A stretch of 64,000 nucleotides of DNA from Furfurilactobacillus milii (GTDB lineage: Bacteria > Bacillota > Bacilli > Lactobacillales > Lactobacillaceae): contig NZ_WEZQ01000001.1 of the NCBI RefSeq assembly GCF_009864005.1, forward strand, positions 1 through 64,000, in the 5' to 3' direction. A program made the translations under genes and the position numbers. How positions within the stretch are numbered: position 1 is the first letter of the stretch; every line of letters starts with the position of its first letter. Shown here one piece after another: positions 61,801 through 64,000 of this stretch. The notes under the pieces were generated by a model. It was given only the letters and a program-made list of their open reading frames with translations, made no database searches and was not told where the DNA came from.

Positions 61801-64000
61801 TCTTCGTATCGGCACCAGCCAGCGATTTCAGTTCGTTTACTAAGCTACTGATAACAGCGCGCTGATCTGAAATTGTCTTGTTTGCGCCACTAGCAGTTGT
61901 GCTCGTTGTCGTTACCTTTTCGGCAGCCTGACTTGCAGCTTGGTGGTCGTCTGTGACCAATTTTTGCACCTGAGCATAAATTGACGTGGCCGAATCGTTC
62001 AATTGATTGATCTTTGCCACATCAGCGGAGGCCACTGCTCCCGCTGACGTTGCCACTTTTTCAGCAGACTGTGCCGTTGATTGATCATTTGTTAACGCAG
62101 CTGAGGCCGCAACACTCGCCGCACTAGCAGCGATCGATGCCTGTTGTGACACAACGGTGTTCAGACTAATCGTTTCACTGTCGATACTTGTAGCACTACT
62201 ATCCAAACTTTGAACTTCTGAATTCATTAAATCCGTCTTAGCCAGTGAGTTGGTGCTCGAAACGGTACTGGTTATTTGACTCTCCACATTTTTACTGGTC
62301 GTTACACCAGTTGCCGCACTAGTGGCTGTGTTGCCAGCAGACATAGCAGCATCTTTTGCTGCTGTGCTATCGCTAGCCAGTGCTGATGTGGCCGAGTTCA
62401 TAATACTCGTCACTTCAGACTGTGCACTTGCCGCTGTCGAGGCCAAATCATTGGCAACCTTGGCGGCACTTAGAGCTAATGACTGATCCTGACTCGCTAA
62501 AATTGGTTTATTAAAGCTGGCAACACTGGTTGCACTCTTTGCATAATCCGTTGCTGATACTGCAGCAGCGCTGGCCTCACTAGCAGTTGTCGCAAACTTA
62601 TTTAGCAAACTTGTTGCTGCTGAAACGGCCGTTTGAATACTTGCATTATGAGGATCTTGATTAGCAACACCGGTCAACGAACTCAAATTAGTCGCTGTTG
62701 TTGCGGAGGCCGCTTTAATAATTGGCGCGGCACTATCGGCTGACAACGCCGCACTGGCCGCCTGACTAGCTAAATCACTGGCAACCGTGTGATCGACAGT
62801 CGTTGCAACTGAATTAAAATCACTAGTTAATGACTCGGCCTTAGTTTCCAAACTATTAGCAACATCTTGATCTGAATCTGCCTCGCTAGCGAGTTGACTG
62901 GCAGTCGCGAAATCATTGTCATTAGCTGCACTAGTGGCTTTGTCCACTAATGTGGCAGCACTTGCTGCGGCTTGTTTGGCCTGATCAACCAGCCCATTAA
63001 TCGAGTTAGCTAAATCGGCAGCGCTCTTGGAAAGCGTCGTCAATTGCGTATTGCTGGCATCACTGGTCGTCGTTTTAGCAACTGATGCGGCATTAGCACT
63101 CGCTGCACTGGCCAAACTATCAACCAGTGAGCTTGCAATACTAGCCACGTTAGCAGCACTACTGGTCGTATCCGCTGCCTGAATGGCACCAATGCTATCG
63201 TGAATCAACGTATTTTGCGCATCATTTGTTAAGGACTTAGTCTGTGAGGCAAGCCCATTAGCGACCGTATCGTCAGAATCCGCTAACGATTCAGCAGAAG
63301 CCGCCTGGCTGGCAAACGTGCTAGCTGCACTGGCATCATTCAAAGCCGCAGCCGACGCAGCTTGGCTAGCAAACACACTAGCATTACTGGCAGCAACACT
63401 TCCAGCAGATGCAGCGGTTGAAGCTTCACTGGTTAATGAATTGACTGCACTGGTTTCGCTTTGAACCGTTTTATTTTTCGGATCACGTGCAGCAATTGAC
63501 GCTGCTTTACTTGCCAACGAGTTGACCGTTGATACCGTTTGCGTTGTTTGACTGGCAACACTGGTCGTTGTCGAAGCCGCGACACTAGCCGCACTAGCCG
63601 CTGTTGATGCGTTGTTACTGTCTAATGCAACTTCGCTGGCAATTTGACTGTGAACACTGTTAACACCTGATTGAAGACTAGCAACCGTCGAAGCGATACT
63701 GTTCGCTGTGCTGGCCTGTGTGGATGCCACGGACGCCAACGACTTTGCAGCTGATTGATCATTCAGCAAGGCCGCGTTTGACGCCGCACTCGCCGCACTT
63801 TCAGCGATACTAGTTGCCGTCGATAGGCTGACTTTCTGGTCACTGACTTGATTGTTAAGCTGATTGGCAGACGTCAGAATGCCATCCAAATCAGTATTCG
63901 CGCTATCCGTGTTCACTAATCGACCCGCGTCACTAACAGCACTGGTCATTTGAGAAGCGGCACTGTTGGTTTGTTCAACATCACTCGTTGCCTGACTAGC
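58817..64000 (-). CDS. Ser/Ala-rich repeat adhesin, sortase-anchored (5' end outside the window)
   Basis: At least 1,727 residues, open to the window edge. Almost only Ala, Ser, Thr, Val, Asn, Asp, Gln and Leu, with no Cys or Trp and hardly any aromatic residue. It is arranged in ~140-residue repeats, each with a D-x(3-4)-A box and an xNDxSAAS box, and predicted to be helical. The C-terminus has the sorting signal LPKMGEQGD, hydrophobic ISLALLGLVTLLGLG and ERKRH tail; the pentapeptide LPKMG deviates from LPxTG at the Thr. It is probably glycosylated by the two transferases downstream and exposed on the cell wall. Signal peptide and any ligand-binding N-terminal domain lie beyond 64000. Confidence 0.85.
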   Translation of the reverse strand, partial: ASQATSDVEQTNSAASQMTSAVSDAGRLVNTDSANTDLDGILTSANQLNNQVSDQKVSLSTATSIAESAASAASNAALLNDQSAAKSLASVASTQASTANSIASTVASLQSGVNSVHSQIASEVALDSNNASTAASAASVAASTTTSVASQTTQTVSTVNSLASKAASIAARDPKNKTVQSETSAVNSLTSEASTAASAGSVAASNASVFASQAASAAALNDASAASTFASQAASAESLADSDDTVANGLASQTKSLTNDAQNTLIHDSIGAIQAADTTSSAANVASIASSLVDSLASAASANAASVAKTTTSDASNTQLTTLSKSAADLANSINGLVDQAKQAAASAATLVDKATSAANDNDFATASQLASEADSDQDVANSLETKAESLTSDFNSVATTVDHTVASDLASQAASAALSADSAAPIIKAASATTATNLSSLTGVANQDPHNASIQTAVSAATSLLNKFATTASEASAAAVSATDYAKSATSVASFNKPILASQDQSLALSAAKVANDLASTAASAQSEVTSIMNSATSALASDSTAAKDAAMSAGNTATSAATGVTTSKNVESQITSTVSSTNSLAKTDLMNSEVQSLDSSATSIDSETISLNTVVSQQASIAASAASVAASAALTNDQSTAQSAEKVATSAGAVASADVAKINQLNDSATSIYAQVQKLVTDDHQAASQAAEKVTTTSTTASGANKTISDQRAVISSLVNELKSLAGADTKNQAVSTAVSQAVVAAKSADSQVASATSTISKLASVTSAAQSTASLNDVSGATSAQSAATSLNDDMTSDQSAINSLESLVHSLADDANDKVTADHTAASEQVTSATIHANIATSEAASTSSQVASVAGYTSAGKKLAATDSANKTVQSLNQSLASLDSAASATLSAANSAANVARSLQSLASAAAASNDPALATKLTQSASAAASTVASLESTADADNTSAQSLMTALSDDVKADANAVSQIADGVNIKASAATKQSSDVSKQAASLAGSAATSTTAVQSGADKANSSYQSLISQQVATQSGLNSADSVAASLNDVAQQLASQTASAAALNDVSAANVQSLLNSEQSVANSLANQVNANSQLITQALSADSHAASLQASGASNAASVASSATATAQHVVNGTSLAASTANQDADKDTANKAVKSWASQATSAASAAQSIAKILSATASTAASLASQAASAAADNDVSAASHYASAAASANANTQTLTDQAQGLTSHATDLQLLVNNTVTTDTSTAASYASEATKQASSAASANQSTASLASVVASTSTVATSAAGTDKQNASVQQLASEVAQKVNEATSAEAAASDAAALANDFAKSAASAANINDASAASEWAKKAQSAQEAATKAQQLATSDEGAASQALASLQTAVKADSSNATSEASVASAANKAAQSTANNTTSHVNSASAIAAQAGQQAVSDPTNATVQSLDKLLQQQVATAQSAGKVASGAANLASVLASEAASAALLNDASAASQFASAAASAEQVATSAAQVVQSAEAVAQQMATAIQQAVNTDAQNASVAANEAANAASQAAQTAHAGSLTPAGQNLANAAQLARDEAQRDAQLAAEAAAHNDVALAQHYAQLAQVALEQAQQLQHQADLLLQANNDPNGNGVSTPIIDQQASSASQTGKNNGLTMVSTRPGAFAKQAVQQHRLIPSAVIKPMRFKDVGVNSTTNNKKLPKMGEQGDANLRLTGVISLALLGLVTLLGLGERKRH
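59230..63800 (-). repeat. About eleven 420-bp (140-residue) super-repeats
   Basis: The D-x(3-4)-A box recurs near 59425, 59850, 60265, 60685, 61105, 61530, 61955, 62370, 62795, 63200 and 63618. The NDxSAAS-like box recurs near 59560, 59985, 60410, 60810, 61240, 61660, 62090, 62510, 62920, 63335 and 63760. Spacing is 400-430 bp with a mean of about 420. DNA identity between units is low, so the repeats are old. Confidence 0.8.

Noticed and set aside
58817-64000. Regular spacing of repeats as a possible CRISPR array
   Set aside because: The period is ~420 bp, units are degenerate and coding, and there are no short identical repeats with unique spacers.
1-64000. tRNA or rRNA genes
   Set aside because: I saw no cloverleaf-like segment with the conserved GGTTCRANYCC arm and no rRNA sequence.

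Overview
The window looks like DNA of a lactic acid bacterium of the Lactobacillaceae. Supporting signs are AGGAGG-type ribosome binding sites, moderate-to-low GC, IS30 elements of the kind common in lactobacilli, WxL/DUF916 surface proteins, two T-box leaders, an oleate hydratase, a Ser/Ala-rich sortase-anchored adhesin, and TagE/Gtf-type protein glycosyltransferases. I cannot fix the species, nor decide whether this is a large plasmid or a plasmid-rich chromosomal island.

Positions 1-25050 are an accessory patchwork. They hold an FAD oxidoreductase, broken genes (an MFS transporter, a repeat surface protein, an LtrC/ArdC-like protein, a CorA-like transporter), a type I toxin locus, and a full Asp23/Gls24 envelope-stress operon. 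CsbD, MgtC and a second GlsB lie antisense among fragments of one phage head module (HNH, minor head, scaffold, capsid). Two plasmid partition modules (one cut by an IS30), an oleate hydratase, an IS5-type element, IS3 and resolvase scraps, and a frameshifted IS30 complete this part. Copies or ends of one IS30 (termini GGTAGATTG) mark many of the junctions.

Positions 25077-29797 form a D-lyxose operon: lyxose isomerase, sugar porter, aldose epimerase and xylulokinase, which would feed D-xylulose-5-phosphate to the phosphoketolase route. It starts right after a severed IS30 end. Then come metQ and brnQ, each behind a T-box leader whose aligned specifier reads AUG (Met) and GUA (Val).

Positions 31200-48100 carry regulator-effector pairs for efflux and detoxification: PadR-MFS (intact), TetR-quinone reductase, TetR with a phloroglucinol-hydrolase-like enzyme in a GC-richer patch beside an integrase fragment, PadR-MFS (broken by a deletion), and a MerR group (NmrA-like protein, alcohol dehydrogenase, MFS, MerR) whose three promoters all show the long 19-bp spacer typical of MerR control. 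An ApeA-like HEPN protein, a candidate anti-phage gene, overlaps the end of a proline iminopeptidase gene.

Positions 50660-64000 are a cell-surface region: a three-gene WxL/DUF916 cluster, a compact GC-rich segment with hairpins that may be a structured RNA, two coupled glycosyltransferases, and the C-terminal 1,700-plus residues of a Ser/Ala-rich adhesin ending in LPKMG. The adhesin is built from repeats of about 420 bp (140 residues, 20 heptads). The two glycosyltransferases probably decorate it.
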